The notes under the pieces: generated by a model
Seen by the model: the letters and a program-made list of their open reading frames with translations, nothing else
Told to the model about the DNA's origin: nothing
Databases searched by the model: none
DNA from: Coriobacteriia bacterium
GTDB lineage: Bacteria; Actinomycetota; Coriobacteriia; Coriobacteriales; Eggerthellaceae
DNA: 64,000 bases
Assembly (NCBI GenBank): GCA_030537355.1
Contig: JAUNNF010000007.1
Coordinates: forward strand, 1 to 64,000
Reading direction: 5' to 3'
In this document: positions 1-8,530 of the stretch, one piece after another
How the letters are laid out: each line of letters begins with the position of its first letter
Position numbering within the stretch: position 1 is the first letter of the stretch
Position numbers and translations under genes: made by a program

Positions 1-129
1 ATTTTTCAATGAGAATCTTTTTAAAAATTGGCCATTTTTCGCTTGACATTTGCAACATTAATCCAAGGATTATATATATGTAGGCAACTATCTAGTCGTT
101 TCATTATTTATAATATTATATAATAAGCC
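1..129. other. Gene-free edge, no feature assigned
   Basis: This AT-rich stretch follows the last gene of the minus-strand operon. TTGACA occurs at 43-48 on the plus strand, but the nearest -10-like hexamer is badly spaced. No terminator, tRNA or reading frame of note is seen. Confidence 0.6.
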
Positions 130-1074
130 TTAATAATACTTGTACAGTTTAAGCATTTTTATTAAAGCAATAAATAAAAAACTTAATTTAGTCTTATGTA
201 CAAAAATAAATATATTAGTTAATATGTTGATTGATTTTTTTTCAGAAGGTTCAAAATGAAATTTTATCTTATAATATCTAGAAATATATGAGCAATTTGA
301 TTTAAATAATTTATTAAGCTCTGATGAGCTATTGTTTTTAGATTGTAACAAAATCAAGAAAACAGCTGTTTTAATCATAAAATACATAAACATATCTTCT
401 GGGTATTTTTTTAGATTTGTTTTTAGTAGTAATTTTTCAAAAATAGTTTCTATATTGTATAGGCTGCCGCTTGGTTGAGAGTTTGTTGTTGATGTTTCGA
501 CAATTCTATATAAATAACCAGCAGAATTAATAAATTTTATATTTTTTGTATTGGACAAACATGGAATTGTTATTAATAAATCCTCCCCTATTTTGTAATT
601 ATAAAAAATTGCTTTTTCTAAAATTTCTTTTTTGTAAAATTTACTACAGATTGCAGTGTATTTTAATTCCGACCAAAGACAATCTGATGGTATGGTACAA
701 GATACGATACTGTCGTTTTTAATACGTTTAAAACCGCATATAACAACCTCAGTATTTTTATCTAGAGCTTCAACAAATTTTTCTAAATAATCTGTTTCAA
801 TTTCGTCGTCACTATCAATAAAAGTTACGTAATTTCCTTTACTGTGGTCAAGCCCATTTTTACGAGCACTATTTGCACCTTGGTTTTTTTGTTCATAAAT
901 TTTTATGTTATTGTATTTATGTTTATAATCATTAAGTATTTTAAGGCTCCCATCAACAGACCCATCATTTACTAAAATAATTTCGAAATTTTTATATGTT
1001 TGGGCTAGAATGCTATCGATACATTTAGTAATATATTTTTCAGAATTGTATACTGGAATGATTATGCTTATCAT
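130..1074 (-). CDS. Family 2 glycosyltransferase (GT-A fold)
   Basis: A 314-aa protein. It begins with the GT2 core: a first beta strand ending in PVYN, VNDGS near residues 35-39 for nucleotide-sugar binding, and the metal-binding DSDDE near residue 88. No membrane helix precedes the catalytic domain, so it should act at the cytoplasmic face. It is the last gene of a five-gene minus-strand operon. Its ATG overlaps the stop of the upstream flippase by 4 bp and has an AAGGA ribosome site. By context it adds a sugar to a surface polysaccharide or glycolipid repeat unit. Donor and acceptor cannot be read from the sequence. The family call is firm; the product is inferred. Confidence 0.88.
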   Translation of the reverse strand: MISIIIPVYNSEKYITKCIDSILAQTYKNFEIILVNDGSVDGSLKILNDYKHKYNNIKIYEQKNQGANSARKNGLDHSKGNYVTFIDSDDEIETDYLEKFVEALDKNTEVVICGFKRIKNDSIVSCTIPSDCLWSELKYTAICSKFYKKEILEKAIFYNYKIGEDLLITIPCLSNTKNIKFINSAGYLYRIVETSTTNSQPSGSLYNIETIFEKLLLKTNLKKYPEDMFMYFMIKTAVFLILLQSKNNSSSELNKLFKSNCSYISRYYKIKFHFEPSEKKSINILTNIFIFVHKTKLSFLFIALIKMLKLYKYY

Positions 1075-2291
1075 CGCAATTTCCTTGTTTCAAAAATAAA
1101 TAGGATAAAATATGCAATTACCATTAAGAAGTTTGTAATAAAGTATGCTAAAGCACCTCCATTAATTTCATAAGCGCCAACAAGACTAAATGATAAAACA
1201 AATATTAATACAGTAGATATTCCATATATTATTACTTGAGTCCAATTTTTTCTAATAGCTATCAGAGAATTTGAAAGGACCAGTACAATACCATTTAATA
1301 TTGAACCTCCTATTATTATTAGAAGTGTTATTAGATATTCTTTTAAATCGATACCATAAATTATATTCAAAACAGGAATTCCAAAGAAATAGGCTAAAAG
1401 TAAAGCAAGAATTCCTAATATCATGACATATAAAATAATTTTATAAACATATGATTTATAGAGAGAATATTTTTGTTTTTTTAATGATTCATTAATACGA
1501 TAAACAAATGACTGTATTAAAAGTTGTGAACATAATGTAATAAGCGTTGCCGGCATTAAAACAATACCAAATATGGCTTGTGCTGATTCGGTAGAAAGGT
1601 CGTCTATTGCAAATTTGGGTGCATTAACAATGAACTGAACAAGAAAGCTAAAAATAAATACACTAAAACCGCTAATTGCTAAAAACTTTATATTTTTTCT
1701 ATTGAATTTGTCTAACACTACATTATATTTTTTGAGTTTTAATATGTCGTAAAAGATAAATACGAGAATATCAATAAACAATACAGCAAAAACAGATAGA
1801 ATTAAATTGCTTGAAAATAAATCAACAACAAGAAAACCAAATACACATAATATACTGCGCAGTGTTAGCGATATACCAACTTGAAATAAATTGTCATTTT
1901 TTTGGAAAATACCATATATTGTTTCGCTATAGGCATCTATAGTACGGTATAACAATAAAATGAAGATTATTATGTTTTTATCTAAAGAATAATTTTTACA
2001 TAAGATAAAGATTGTCGTTACAATAATCATCAAGAAACAATTAATTATTCTAAAGTATAAAAAATCACAATCTTTAATTTTTTTGTTTCTTTCTGTTACT
2101 TGAAATGTTCGACCAGCATATGTTCCTATTACTTGAATTATACAAACAAAACTAAACGCAAATGTAAATATTCCAGCATTATCAACCCCGTTGATCCGTG
2201 TAACAATAATCATATAAAACAATGAAGTGAAAGCATAAATAGTGGAACCAAACATATTCCATATAAAGTTTTTTCTAGATTTGCTTTTCAT
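1071..2291 (-). CDS. Polysaccharide flippase, Wzx/MATE-like
   Basis: A 406-aa integral membrane protein, almost entirely hydrophobic segments separated by short basic loops (about 12 predicted helices). The N-terminus resembles oligosaccharide flippases of the Wzx (MviN/MATE) superfamily: a basic start, then helix one, then the TRINGVDNAGIF stretch typical of PST transporters. The role inferred is to flip lipid-linked repeat units made by the neighbouring glycosyltransferases to the outer membrane face. It overlaps the downstream glycosyltransferase by 4 bp. An upstream GAGG about 10 bases before ATG supports this start. No Wzy polymerase is visible in the window. Confidence 0.82.
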   Translation of the reverse strand: MKSKSRKNFIWNMFGSTIYAFTSLFYMIIVTRINGVDNAGIFTFAFSFVCIIQVIGTYAGRTFQVTERNKKIKDCDFLYFRIINCFLMIIVTTIFILCKNYSLDKNIIIFILLLYRTIDAYSETIYGIFQKNDNLFQVGISLTLRSILCVFGFLVVDLFSSNLILSVFAVLFIDILVFIFYDILKLKKYNVVLDKFNRKNIKFLAISGFSVFIFSFLVQFIVNAPKFAIDDLSTESAQAIFGIVLMPATLITLCSQLLIQSFVYRINESLKKQKYSLYKSYVYKIILYVMILGILALLLAYFFGIPVLNIIYGIDLKEYLITLLIIIGGSILNGIVLVLSNSLIAIRKNWTQVIIYGISTVLIFVLSFSLVGAYEINGGALAYFITNFLMVIAYFILFIFETRKLR

Positions 2292-2351
2292 AAATATAAT
2301 TTCCTCATTGAGTAATTTTATAATAAATATTGTATAAAATTACAAAAGCTT

Positions 2352-3152
2352 TTATTTGTTCTCTATCGAATTAGATTTTTCTGCCTTACGGTATAGTTTG
2401 TTTATTAAGTTAGCAATAAATTTAGGCCAAAATTTTCTATAAATAATTAAATCCTCTTTAGTTCTTATTCCAGAATTTATTATTTTTGAAGTTTCCGTAT
2501 CCTGAGATATTCTATGTCCCATAAGCTTTTTATTGATAAAAACAAATCTACCAGGTATTTTGCTTAATTTTTCCCAAGCATACCAATCAACATTTGCTTT
2601 AAAGTTGGATTCAAAAATTTTTTTAGGTGTATTGTTGTTATTAAAGGTAACTGTTGGACACCCAATGCTATTTCCAAACCGTATAGACATGCGTTTAATT
2701 AGTTTGATATTCGAAATTTTTTTTATTTTTAATGGTGTTAATAATAATTTTTTGATTTTTAGATTTGTATTTGTAGAAGTTTTTATATTGTTTCTTATTT
2801 CATAATAATCGCTAAATATTATATTAGCATCAGGATATTTATTGTAGGCTTGGACTACTTCATATGAATACATTGAATCATAAATATCATCTTGATGAGC
2901 AATTGTCACAAGAGTAGTATCTGCAGAATTTTTTGCAAAATCAAAATCATTTCCAATATTTATATGTTTGGTTTTTTTAATATCTAAATTGTATTTTTTT
3001 GCAATATGCTTAATATGATTGTTTAGTGTAGTTGTTGCTATGATGACCTTACTATTGTATTTTTGATCCAAAACTGATTGTATGCAATTCTCTAAGTATG
3101 GACTTTGTTGATATGCTAACACAATAAATGTATGTAAGGGTTTGTTGTTCAT
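2352..3152 (-). CDS. Family 2 glycosyltransferase
   Basis: A 266-aa protein with a GT2-like N-terminal half: FIVLAYQQSPYLENCIQSVL matches the first strand and helix, and HQDDIYD near residue 86 is the probable metal-binding acidic motif. The C-terminal half is basic and lacks membrane helices. It lies between the flippase and a DUF2304 gene, in the same direction, so it is probably co-transcribed. The sequence before its ATG is AT-only with no clear ribosome site. Sugar specificity is unknown. Confidence 0.8.
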   Translation of the reverse strand: MNNKPLHTFIVLAYQQSPYLENCIQSVLDQKYNSKVIIATTTLNNHIKHIAKKYNLDIKKTKHINIGNDFDFAKNSADTTLVTIAHQDDIYDSMYSYEVVQAYNKYPDANIIFSDYYEIRNNIKTSTNTNLKIKKLLLTPLKIKKISNIKLIKRMSIRFGNSIGCPTVTFNNNNTPKKIFESNFKANVDWYAWEKLSKIPGRFVFINKKLMGHRISQDTETSKIINSGIRTKEDLIIYRKFWPKFIANLINKLYRKAEKSNSIENK

Positions 3153-3165
3153 AAATAATTAAAAT

Positions 3166-3513
3166 TTAGTTTTCTAAATCCTTGATTTTTTTATTTAGTA
3201 TAGCTATTTCTTGTACGAGGTTTCTTATAGTTTTATTTTGATGTGAAATAATTGCTGTTGTTGCAATACTTATAAGTACAAGGATACTTACAATAATACA
3301 AATTATCATATTGCTACTAGTTTGAAAACCTAATAATGCTGTTAACCATTGCATTAAGCCTGGAATAATAATTGAAAGTAAAAGAATGGCAAATAATAAA
3401 ATCCAAATTATGGCATATTTAATTTTAATTCTTTTTTTAATAGTTAAAAATATTATTAACGCAATTACAAAGATGCAAAATAAAGAAGATACAATTATTA
3501 AATTAGTACTCAT
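3166..3513 (-). CDS. DUF2304 membrane protein
   Basis: A 115-aa protein with three hydrophobic segments (about residues 3-24, 33-53 and 64-86) and a short polar, coiled-coil-like C-terminal tail. This is the size and layout of DUF2304, a small family usually encoded beside dolichol-phosphate-mannose-synthase-like GT2 enzymes. Here it overlaps that partner by 11 bp. A strong AGGAGG lies before its ATG. A plausible role is as a membrane partner of the polyprenyl-phosphate glycosyltransferase. That is inferred from the pairing, not shown. Confidence 0.75.
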   Translation of the reverse strand: MSTNLIIVSSLFCIFVIALIIFLTIKKRIKIKYAIIWILLFAILLLSIIIPGLMQWLTALLGFQTSSNMIICIIVSILVLISIATTAIISHQNKTIRNLVQEIAILNKKIKDLEN

Positions 3514-4234
3514 GTTTATAGCCTCCTAGAGATTCAAATATAATAGACAATATAACGTTTATCATATAGTAAGTGCTCTTCAATGAGCTAATACTGCTCT
3601 TTCCAGATAATCTTTCTTTCATTTTGGCTGGTACTTCACATATATTGAAATTTAGTTTTAATAATCTAGTTGTTGAAACTGGTTCTGGATATTCAATTGG
3701 ATAGTTATTGCTAAGTGTTGCAATTGTTCTTTTATTCATTGCTCTATATCCACTTGTTGTGTCATAAATCTTTGTTTTGGTGAATAGTTTTATAAAAAAT
3801 GAAATTAGTTTTATTCCTGCTCTTCTTGCCTTTGAACTTTTGAAATTATCTGTTGTTTGTTCTATAAATCTAGAACCTATAACCATATCGAAGTTTTTGT
3901 TAATAATAGGGTTAATAAGCTCATTAATGCTGTTAATGTCATGTTGTCCATCGCCATCAAATTGAATTGCTATGTCATAATTATTACGATTTGCGTATTT
4001 TAGTCCTGCTTGAACAGCTGATCCAATACCTAGATTTTTATTAAGTTTAAGATGTTCAATCTTGTTTTTTTGTAAAACTTTTTCAGTATTATCAGTTGAG
4101 CCGTCATTAACAACAATTAAATCAAAATTTGATTTGTGTGTTTGGTTGTATTGATATATTGAATTACAGGTTTCAACAATACTTTTTTCTTCATTAAAAG
4201 CTGGTATTATAAAAATAATTTTATTATTTATCAT
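3503..4234 (-). CDS. Polyprenyl-phosphate glycosyltransferase, DPM-synthase-like GT2
   Basis: A 243-aa GT2 protein. Visible motifs are PAFNEE at the start, VVNDGSTDNT near residue 40, QFDGDGQHD near residue 92 (the DxD-like metal site of dolichol-phosphate mannosyltransferases) and VIGSRF after it. Members load a sugar onto a polyprenyl phosphate carrier. It is the first gene of the minus-strand surface-polysaccharide operon and is paired with DUF2304. There is no Shine-Dalgarno before the ATG. Instead TATAAT ends seven bases upstream, so the transcript is probably leaderless. Confidence 0.85.
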   Translation of the reverse strand: MINNKIIFIIPAFNEEKSIVETCNSIYQYNQTHKSNFDLIVVNDGSTDNTEKVLQKNKIEHLKLNKNLGIGSAVQAGLKYANRNNYDIAIQFDGDGQHDINSINELINPIINKNFDMVIGSRFIEQTTDNFKSSKARRAGIKLISFFIKLFTKTKIYDTTSGYRAMNKRTIATLSNNYPIEYPEPVSTTRLLKLNFNICEVPAKMKERLSGKSSISSLKSTYYMINVILSIIFESLGGYKHEY

Positions 4235-4241
4235 GTTTTTA

Positions 4242-4247
4242 ATTATA
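4242..4247 (-). promoter_or_regulatory. -10 element of the polysaccharide operon, near-leaderless
   Basis: On the minus strand a perfect TATAAT is followed by seven bases and then the ATG of the first operon gene, with no ribosome site between. Transcription should begin at or one base before the start codon. No convincing -35 is seen. The 89-bp gap to the divergent DUF2804 gene is very AT-rich and must hold both promoters. Confidence 0.5.
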
Positions 4248-4323
4248 CCTTAATAAACAATAAAGATTATATAATTATATTTGTTAGTTTTTTAAATATA
4301 ATGTATTATTATTTAATAGAAAT

Positions 4324-5355
4324 ATGAGCAAGCAACACGAAATAACAAAACCAAAAAAATTGTTAAACGAACAAGGCAACATTGTAGACCCAGGTTGGTC
4401 TCAATATCTTTTCGCCAAATACAGACGTGAGGATATAAAAGTCAGTAAATTACGTATTAAAGAGTGGGATTATTATTTAATTACAAATGGCCACATCGGT
4501 CTCGCCTTAACTATTGCTGATAATGGTTATATGGGTATGGACAGTTTTTCGTTTTTGCAATTTGACCAAGGTTGGGAAATTACAAAGTCCCCAATGCGTA
4601 TTATGCCACTAGGCAAAACTGGTCTTCCCAACACTTCTGTGAAGGGTGATTCACAAATAAAATCAAAAGATTACTTCATTTCTATTAAGAATGATGGTAA
4701 AGGTAAGCGTATTATAGATTTTCAAATGAAAAATTTTAAAAGATACAGAGACATTGAAGGTCATATTGTTTTATCAGATGAACCCGACGAGTCAATGGTC
4801 ATTGCTACTCCATTTAAAAAGAACAAGCATTTTTATTACAATCAAAAGATCAATTGTATGCGAGCTGAAGGTGAAGTTAAGCTTGGAAATAATTCTTACA
4901 GCTTTAATCCAAAAGATTCATTTGGCACTCTCGATTGGGGACGTGGTGTTTGGACTTACCATAATACTTGGTATTGGGGTAGTGCTTCTGGCGAGGTTGA
5001 AGGTGTTCCATTTGGATGGAACATTGGCTATGGCTTTGGAGATACCAGCGCTGCAACAGAGAACCTACTTTTTTATGATGGTAAGGTACATAAGCTCGAT
5101 CAAATTGAGTTTCATATCCCTGGAAACGAAAAAGATTTTATGAGTCCGTGGAAATTTACAAGTAATGATGGTAGGTTCGAGATGGATTTTGTTCCAGTGC
5201 TCGATAGGTCCGCATTAACTGATTTCAAGATTCTAAAATCTGACCAACATCAAGTTTTTGGACATTTTTCTGGTACTGCAAAGCTCGATAATGGTAAAAA
5301 TATTAAAATTTCTGACTTTTTTGGATTTGCCGAAAAAGTCGAAAATAAGTGGTAA
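4324..5355 (+). CDS. DUF2804 family protein
   Basis: A 343-aa soluble protein with no signal peptide. It matches the DUF2804 family in length and in its Trp/Gly-rich signature near residues 199-222 (FGTLDWGRGVWTYHNTWYWG), followed by a second Gly-rich stretch GWNIGYGFGDTSAATENLLF. The fold resembles lipocalin/hydroxyneurosporene-synthase-like barrels, but no reaction is established for this family. It starts without a clear ribosome site, just after AT-rich promoter sequence, so it may be leaderless. It is transcribed away from the polysaccharide operon and may be monocistronic. Confidence 0.8.
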   Translation: MSKQHEITKPKKLLNEQGNIVDPGWSQYLFAKYRREDIKVSKLRIKEWDYYLITNGHIGLALTIADNGYMGMDSFSFLQFDQGWEITKSPMRIMPLGKTGLPNTSVKGDSQIKSKDYFISIKNDGKGKRIIDFQMKNFKRYRDIEGHIVLSDEPDESMVIATPFKKNKHFYYNQKINCMRAEGEVKLGNNSYSFNPKDSFGTLDWGRGVWTYHNTWYWGSASGEVEGVPFGWNIGYGFGDTSAATENLLFYDGKVHKLDQIEFHIPGNEKDFMSPWKFTSNDGRFEMDFVPVLDRSALTDFKILKSDQHQVFGHFSGTAKLDNGKNIKISDFFGFAEKVENKW

Positions 5356-5412
5356 AAATCGCAAATTTTAAAAAGTTTTTACAAAAGCCCAGCTAGATGG
5401 GTAAGGATTTTC

Positions 5413-5441
5413 TTGCAAAAACGGCCAATTTCCTGTAGAAT
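5413..5441 (+). promoter_or_regulatory. Sigma70-type promoter of the RlpA-like gene
   Basis: TTGCAA at 5413-5418 and TAGAAT at 5436-5441 are separated by exactly 17 bp. The TTG of the -35 is in frame with the following gene and could be mistaken for its start codon. A promoter reading puts the start at ATG 5470, behind a GAGAGGGAG ribosome site. A small CCTC/GAGG palindrome sits at the predicted transcript start. Confidence 0.65.
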
Positions 5442-5469
5442 ATACCGTCCTCGCGAGAGGGAGCTTGTT

Positions 5470-6504
5470 ATGAGCATTATACGAAGAAATAAAATGCACA
5501 ATAAGCGTATTAATATTTACAGACTATTGCTTATTGGACTTTTAGTTGCTTTTGTTATGACACTTGCATCTCTTGCAATTGTTAAAAGTAATCATAATCG
5601 TAGTATAGATTCTCAAGCCTTTGCAGAGGAAAATTCTGTAACTGTTACCTCATTAGCCGATGCTGAAGCAAAGTTGAATGCTGCTCAAAATGAATATAAT
5701 GCAGCTAAAGCTCAATCGGATTCTTTGCAAGCACAAATTGAGGAGACTACTCAAAAGGCCGTGCAGGCGCAAAATGATATGTTTGAGTCTCGTAATTCAT
5801 TTAACAAGATTACATGTCTTGAGTATAAAGAAGGCCCATCACTGCCTTTCTTAACATTTATTTTGGATGCCAAAGATTTTGACTCTTTACTTAAGAGCAT
5901 CAGCTATGCTAACAAAATCTTGGAAGAAAAAAATATTGCATTGAATAAACATGCAGAAGCTAAAAGTCAATTTGATAATATTCTTATAGATTTAAATAAA
6001 AAGGCTGATGCTTATAACGAGAGTCTTTCTAAGGCAAATGCTCAGTTAGTTCAGATTCAAGCTGTTGTAGATAGTGCAAAAGCTACTTTGGCTGCTGAAG
6101 AAGCTGCGCAAATCGAACGTAAAGCCAGTGGAGGGGGTTCTACTCCAACTCCTGCTCCTGACCCAGGTCCAGATGATCCAACAGGATGGCAAGTTGGCAT
6201 GGCTTCTGCTTATGGTGGCTCTTCTGATCCAGGTTCTGGAAGCCGTACAGCCACAGGTGAAATAGTTGATGATTTCTCTATGGGAGTTGCTGTACCTATG
6301 TCTTGGCCAAATTATCGTAGTTTGTTCGGTCATAGTATACAAATTAGAATGGGTGGCACCGTTGTAATAGCTAAGATTAACGACTGTGGATACATGGGTG
6401 GCGGCTCTCGTTCTCTTGATTTACAACCTGGTGTTTTTAAGGCTTTTGGTTATGGAAGTTGCCAGGCTTGGGGCGTTCGTCAAGTCGAATACAAAATTTT
6501 GTAA
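5470..6504 (+). CDS. Membrane-anchored coiled-coil protein with RlpA-like (DPBB) domain
   Basis: A 344-aa protein. A basic N-terminus and hydrophobic helix (about residues 16-38) act as signal or anchor. A long Ala/Gln/Lys-rich coiled coil follows (about 55-205), then a Pro/Gly linker, then a C-terminal double-psi beta-barrel of the RlpA/expansin type. In the barrel, ASAYGG, the segment TATGE, IAKINDCGY and SLDL correspond to conserved RlpA positions, including the acidic residue after IN. The coiled-coil-plus-barrel layout resembles peptidoglycan-active proteins of Gram-positives (PcsB/Rpf-like). It probably acts on or near the wall. It sits just upstream of the Tad locus but has its own promoter. 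Enzymatic activity is inferred, not shown. Confidence 0.75.
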   Translation: MSIIRRNKMHNKRINIYRLLLIGLLVAFVMTLASLAIVKSNHNRSIDSQAFAEENSVTVTSLADAEAKLNAAQNEYNAAKAQSDSLQAQIEETTQKAVQAQNDMFESRNSFNKITCLEYKEGPSLPFLTFILDAKDFDSLLKSISYANKILEEKNIALNKHAEAKSQFDNILIDLNKKADAYNESLSKANAQLVQIQAVVDSAKATLAAEEAAQIERKASGGGSTPTPAPDPGPDDPTGWQVGMASAYGGSSDPGSGSRTATGEIVDDFSMGVAVPMSWPNYRSLFGHSIQIRMGGTVVIAKINDCGYMGGGSRSLDLQPGVFKAFGYGSCQAWGVRQVEYKIL

Positions 6505-6599
6505 TTTTGTTGTCGAAAATTTAATTTTCTTGAGATAAAAATCATTACTAAAACGTATATTAATGAGATAGTTTTGTAATATTTTATTTTGCATAATTT

Positions 6600-6626
6600 C
6601 TCCCACGTTGAAGATGGCGAGGGAGG
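6600..6626 (+). promoter_or_regulatory. Possible hairpin covering the cpaB ribosome binding site
   Basis: CTCCC at 6600-6604 can pair with GGGAG at 6621-6625, which is the core of the GGGAGG ribosome site four bases before the ATG at 6631. One more U-G pair is possible. The stem is only five to six pairs with a 16-base loop, so stability is modest. If real, it would hold down translation of the first Tad gene. No clear promoter was found in the 126-bp gap upstream. Confidence 0.25.
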
Positions 6627-6630
6627 AAAT

Positions 6631-7365
6631 ATGGCTTTGTCCAAAAACAAAAGAACAAACATTATTTGCATAGTTGCTGGTGTTGTATGTGCTATATGTG
6701 TGTTTCTTTATACGCAAACAGTACGTTCTAGTGCTGAAGCGTCTCGTATGGAAGCAATGTCTAGGTATGGTGGTGAACAAATTGAAGTATGTGTTGCCAA
6801 AAGAGATATAGCTGCCGGAGAAACAGTTGATTCTTCTTGTTTTGAGATAAAGATGTGGCTTGCAGATTTGCTACCTCAGAACGCAGCAAGAACAGGTAAT
6901 GAGGTTCTAGGCAAACAAGCTACAAGCTCAATTTTGTCAGGTGAAGTTATATCCACAAAAAGGTTTCAAGACCTCGCCGTCTCCTTGGAGGTACCAGCGG
7001 GGCTGTCCGCTGTTAGTGTGCCTGCCAAAGATGTTTCTGCTGTTGGTGGAGCATTAAAAGCAGGCATGCATATAGATGTTTATGCAACTGGTAACACATC
7101 CACTACTTTAATTGCACATAATGTGTTATTGCTTGCCACAAGCAGTAGCTTCAATGAAAATTCTTCATCTTCTTCTGTCACGTGGGTAACTTTAGCTGTA
7201 TCTCCAGACAAAGTTCAGGAGCTTGTGGCTGCTTCGCAAACTACAACGTTGTATTTTGTTTTACCTTCGGAAGACATGAAGCAAGATTCTAATGGTGTTA
7301 ACAGTTCAAAAGAAGGGACTAAAAGTTCCTCTGGTGCTTCAGAAAAGGAGAAAAATCATGAATAA
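6631..7365 (+). CDS. cpaB: Flp pilus assembly protein CpaB/RcpC (SAF domain)
   Basis: A 244-aa protein: one N-terminal helix (about residues 10-27), then a SAF domain (VCVAKRDIAAGETVDSSCFE) and the RcpC/CpaB C-terminal region (SAVSVPAKDVSAVGGALKAG, IDVYATG). In Gram-negatives CpaB sits beside the secretin. In Gram-positive Tad loci it is kept without one, and its role there is unclear, perhaps guiding the pilus through the wall. The ATG at 6631 is preceded by GGGAGG; a TTG farther upstream in frame is less likely. The gene end overlaps tadZ by 8 bp. The C-terminal tail is Ser/Lys-rich and low in complexity. It is the first gene of the Tad operon. Confidence 0.85.
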   Translation: MALSKNKRTNIICIVAGVVCAICVFLYTQTVRSSAEASRMEAMSRYGGEQIEVCVAKRDIAAGETVDSSCFEIKMWLADLLPQNAARTGNEVLGKQATSSILSGEVISTKRFQDLAVSLEVPAGLSAVSVPAKDVSAVGGALKAGMHIDVYATGNTSTTLIAHNVLLLATSSSFNENSSSSSVTWVTLAVSPDKVQELVAASQTTTLYFVLPSEDMKQDSNGVNSSKEGTKSSSGASEKEKNHE

Positions 7366-8530
7366 AAAAACATTATTTTGTGTAGATGATAAATGTATTA
7401 AAGATCCTAATTTAATTGGTTTAAAAAATGAAGATTTAGAGAAATTAGAAGTTTATACCAATGCCGAAGTCGTGAGAGACAAGGTTAAGGAATCTAATGG
7501 AAATATAGAAGTTTGGGTATTATCAAGCAATAATATAGAAGCGATTAATTTAGCTGCTACATTAAAAAAAGATAGACCTGATATTGTAGTTTATTTGATC
7601 TGTTTTAGTTTTTCTGGCTCTTTAAAAAGTAGGGCTAATGCTGCTAACATAGATAAGATTCTGAGTATAGAAGCATTTAAAGAACATTCTCGTAATTTGT
7701 CAAAACCAGATTTTGTTATGCCAAAAACTCAAAAAATTGATGAGTCGAAAAAAGCATTTTTGTTGTCGATACTTTCTGCTTCTGGTGGTTCTGGGAAAAG
7801 TTCAATTGCAGTTATCGCAGCAGTATTAAGTCAAATTAGTGGACATAAAACTTTACTCGTTGATGCTGATTTTCAGTTTGGGGATTCTGCTTATTTGTTA
7901 GGCATTAATAATCCTTTAACTATAGACGAGTTAATTTTAAACCGTGCGGCGGTTGCTCAATTGAAGCCTGAAAGTGGTATACCTGCCGTATTAGCACCAC
8001 CTGAAAAACCTGAATTAGCTGAAAAAGTATTGGAAGATTTTCCAGCTATTCTAGAAAATCTTAGAATGTCATTTGATGTAGTGATAGTAAATACTGGGAG
8101 CTTATGGGGTGAACAACAGGCCGTTTTACTTGAACGTAGTTCTAAATCTTTATTTGTTGTCGATCAACGACCTACATCTATTAATGCTACAAAAAAAGTT
8201 ATTGATATGTGTGGACGTTGTGGTATTCCCACAAGTTCAATTTTATATATTATTAATAAAGTTTCTAGAGATTCTCTTTTTAGCTCGGTTGATGTTTCTT
8301 GTGTACTAGATGGTGCAAATGTAGCGGAAATAATGGATGGTGGTGTTGATGTAGACGAGAGCTTGGCTAATGGAAAACCTATTGAGCTTCTTGATGCTAG
8401 AAATCCTTTTATTGTGAGTTTGTGGGGACTTTTAGATAAATTATTGCCTAAAGCAAAAAAACCCTTGCAAATACGTAAACCAAAAAAGAAAAAGAAAAAC
8501 TTCTTGTTTTTTAATAGAAAGAGTGCATAA
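7358..8530 (+). CDS. tadZ: TadZ/CpaE-like ATPase, pilus localisation
   Basis: A 390-aa protein with an atypical receiver-like N-terminal half (about residues 1-125) and a ParA/MinD-type ATPase half. The deviant Walker A is SASGGSGKSS near residues 141-150, and the switch-like LLVDADFQFGD follows near residue 165. TadZ proteins mark the cell site where the Tad machine assembles. The C-terminus ends in a highly basic Lys-rich patch that may contact membrane or nucleic acid. I placed the start at ATG 7358, eight bases inside the cpaB end, behind AAAGGAG; a longer in-frame TTG start is unlikely. Confidence 0.87.
   Translation: MNKKTLFCVDDKCIKDPNLIGLKNEDLEKLEVYTNAEVVRDKVKESNGNIEVWVLSSNNIEAINLAATLKKDRPDIVVYLICFSFSGSLKSRANAANIDKILSIEAFKEHSRNLSKPDFVMPKTQKIDESKKAFLLSILSASGGSGKSSIAVIAAVLSQISGHKTLLVDADFQFGDSAYLLGINNPLTIDELILNRAAVAQLKPESGIPAVLAPPEKPELAEKVLEDFPAILENLRMSFDVVIVNTGSLWGEQQAVLLERSSKSLFVVDQRPTSINATKKVIDMCGRCGIPTSSILYIINKVSRDSLFSSVDVSCVLDGANVAEIMDGGVDVDESLANGKPIELLDARNPFIVSLWGLLDKLLPKAKKPLQIRKPKKKKKNFLFFNRKSA

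Noticed and set aside
43-76. TTGACA followed by TATATA as a promoter at the window edge
   Set aside because: The spacing is 19-22 bp depending on the hexamer, the best-spaced hexamer is poor, and no gene follows on the plus strand.
5413-5469. In-frame TTG start for the RlpA-like protein, adding 19 residues
   Set aside because: The TTG is the -35 box of a well-spaced promoter and the extra residues precede the predicted transcript start. ATG 5470 has a strong ribosome site.
6505-6630. Promoter for the Tad operon
   Set aside because: TTGAGA at 6530 and TATATT at 6556 are 20 bp apart, and no better pair was found, so I left the promoter unassigned.
7292-7357. Longer TadZ start inside cpaB
   Set aside because: It has no ribosome site, and the added residues are simply cpaB's low-complexity tail in another frame.
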